Source: Salinilacustrithrix sp034522155
Lineage (GTDB): Bacteria; Actinomycetota; Acidimicrobiia; Acidimicrobiales; Salinilacustritrichaceae
Assembly: GCA_034522155.1 (NCBI GenBank)
Contig: JAXHLP010000003.1
Span: forward strand, 310,001 to 374,000
DNA: 64,000 nucleotides
Direction: 5' to 3'
Shown: positions 63,429 through 64,000 of the stretch, piece after piece
Layout of the letters: each line of letters starts with the position of its first letter
Numbering within the stretch: position 1 is the first letter of the stretch
Notes under the pieces: model-generated
Database searches by the model: none
What the model was told of the DNA's origin: nothing
Seen by the model: the letters and a program-made list of their open reading frames with translations, nothing else
Program-made: the position numbers and the translations under genes

Positions 63429-63650
63429 TCAGATCTCGGCCTGGGACATCTCCTCGAGGCAGGCCCGGATCTCGGAGGCCCTGAAGCGGCGGTGGCCGCC
63501 CAGGGTCCGGATGGCGTTGAGCTTGCCGGCCCGCGCCCAGCGGGTCACGGTCTTGGGGTTCACGCGGAACAGCGCGGCGACCTCTGACGGCGTCAGCAGG
63601 GCTTCGGGGCTGTCCAGCGAGTTGCTGTCGAGGGCTGAGTGATCTGCCAT
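63429..63650 (-). CDS. bldC: BldC-like MerR-family regulator
   Basis: The 73-residue protein is a single MerR-type winged helix: LLTPSEVAALFRVNPKTVTR, then WARAGKLNAIRTLGGHRRFR. It matches the small developmental regulator BldC, which binds direct repeats head-to-tail without an effector domain. I choose ATG 63650; a longer frame from 63758 lacks conservation. It is probably expressed alone. Confidence 0.9.
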   Translation of the reverse strand: MADHSALDSNSLDSPEALLTPSEVAALFRVNPKTVTRWARAGKLNAIRTLGGHRRFRASEIRACLEEMSQAEI

Positions 63651-63852
63651 GGTGTGGTGCGTTTTCTTCCTCGGTGTCGGCCGGTGCACGGTTGTGACCG
63701 GTTCGCACGCAAACGTACGGAACGTGCGACCCGGCGGGCGATAGCCCGTTCGGGCCATTTCGCACCGGAAGGGTGACTAGTCAGCCAATGGGCACGTCGC
63801 ACCGGGGGCGACGAGAACCCGTTCCGACCCGGCACCGCTACCGTCGGTACGG

Positions 63853-64000
63853 ATGTCCGAGCCCGCTGCCCCGTCCGAGCGTTCGACGGTCGAGTCGACC
63901 GTGCTGGCGGCCATGGCCGCCGTCGATGCCGACGCGTTCGAACAAGTCGTGTTCGGCCACGACGCCGAAACCGGCCTGCGATCGATCATCGCCGTCCACT
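63853..64000 (+). CDS. Glu/Leu/Phe/Val dehydrogenase, N-terminal part (cut by window end)
   Basis: From ATG 63853 the frame is open to the end of the window. DAFEQVVFGHDAETGLRSII and AVH match the N-terminus of leucine/phenylalanine/valine dehydrogenases (VVFCHD-SGLRAIIAIHDT). It would deaminate an amino acid with NAD. Divergent from bldC with 202 bases between. Confidence 0.75.
   Translation, partial: MSEPAAPSERSTVESTVLAAMAAVDADAFEQVVFGHDAETGLRSIIAVH

Overview
The window is high-GC DNA from an actinomycete, most likely of the class Acidimicrobiia. Four things point there: a mycothiol ligase (MshC-like) gene with a mycothiol-dependent-enzyme family gene, a BldC-like MerR regulator, the actinobacterial clpS–DUF2017 pair, and a caa3-type cytochrome oxidase locus with ctaA and ctaB. 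The class is inferred from gene content only; no rRNA gene is present.

Layout. Bases 1–8.2 kb form an accessory zone: a low-GC coding remnant, a frameshifted PLD/DEAD/DUF3427 helicase, a decayed HTH-antitoxin/PIN-toxin pair, an apparently intact small toxin–antitoxin candidate, endonuclease III, and a vapBC pair flanked by 25-bp direct repeats. From 8.2 to 13.5 kb there is decayed and secreted material: a DUF222-type pseudogene, a glycine-rich exported protein, a phosphatase, remnants of a cupin and a gamma-glutamyltransferase, and a frameshifted flavin oxidoreductase. From 13.5 to 43.2 kb lie mostly intact housekeeping and metabolic genes: a TauD-like dioxygenase, thioesterases, a macrodomain protein, a cupredoxin lipoprotein, a hydrolase–OsmC fusion, an amidase, an aldo/keto reductase, a P450, an SDR, a cell-wall glucosaminidase, an ABC exporter, MshC, CtaG and a MOSC protein. 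From 43.2 to 52.9 kb is the respiratory block. Its minus-strand operon runs from a degenerate CoxI paralogue through a CoxIII paralogue, a membrane protein and CtaC (frameshifted before its cytochrome c domain) to CtaD, CtaE and a subunit IV. ctaB lies just upstream and ctaA is divergent from ctaB. clpS, a DUF2017 gene and tRNAs Glu, Asp and Phe follow.

From 54.5 to 61.8 kb nearly every gene is broken by frameshifts: parDE, the XPB helicase with its Helicase_C_3 partner, a DUF4143 ATPase and a CAP-domain protein. The window closes with an intact malic enzyme, bldC and the start of an amino-acid dehydrogenase.

The most striking item is the CoxI paralogue at 49057–50673. It keeps the fold-level sequence of an oxidase subunit I but has lost five of six metal-ligating histidines, and it is translationally coupled to its own CoxIII paralogue ahead of the functional caa3 genes. 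The second is the vapBC cassette bounded by exact 25-bp repeats at the 3' end of a coiled-coil membrane protein gene; degraded relatives of that gene occur at 15.5 and 19.3 kb. Single-base indels are frequent across the window, including in genes that should matter (ctaC, xpb), so consensus errors must be weighed against real decay.
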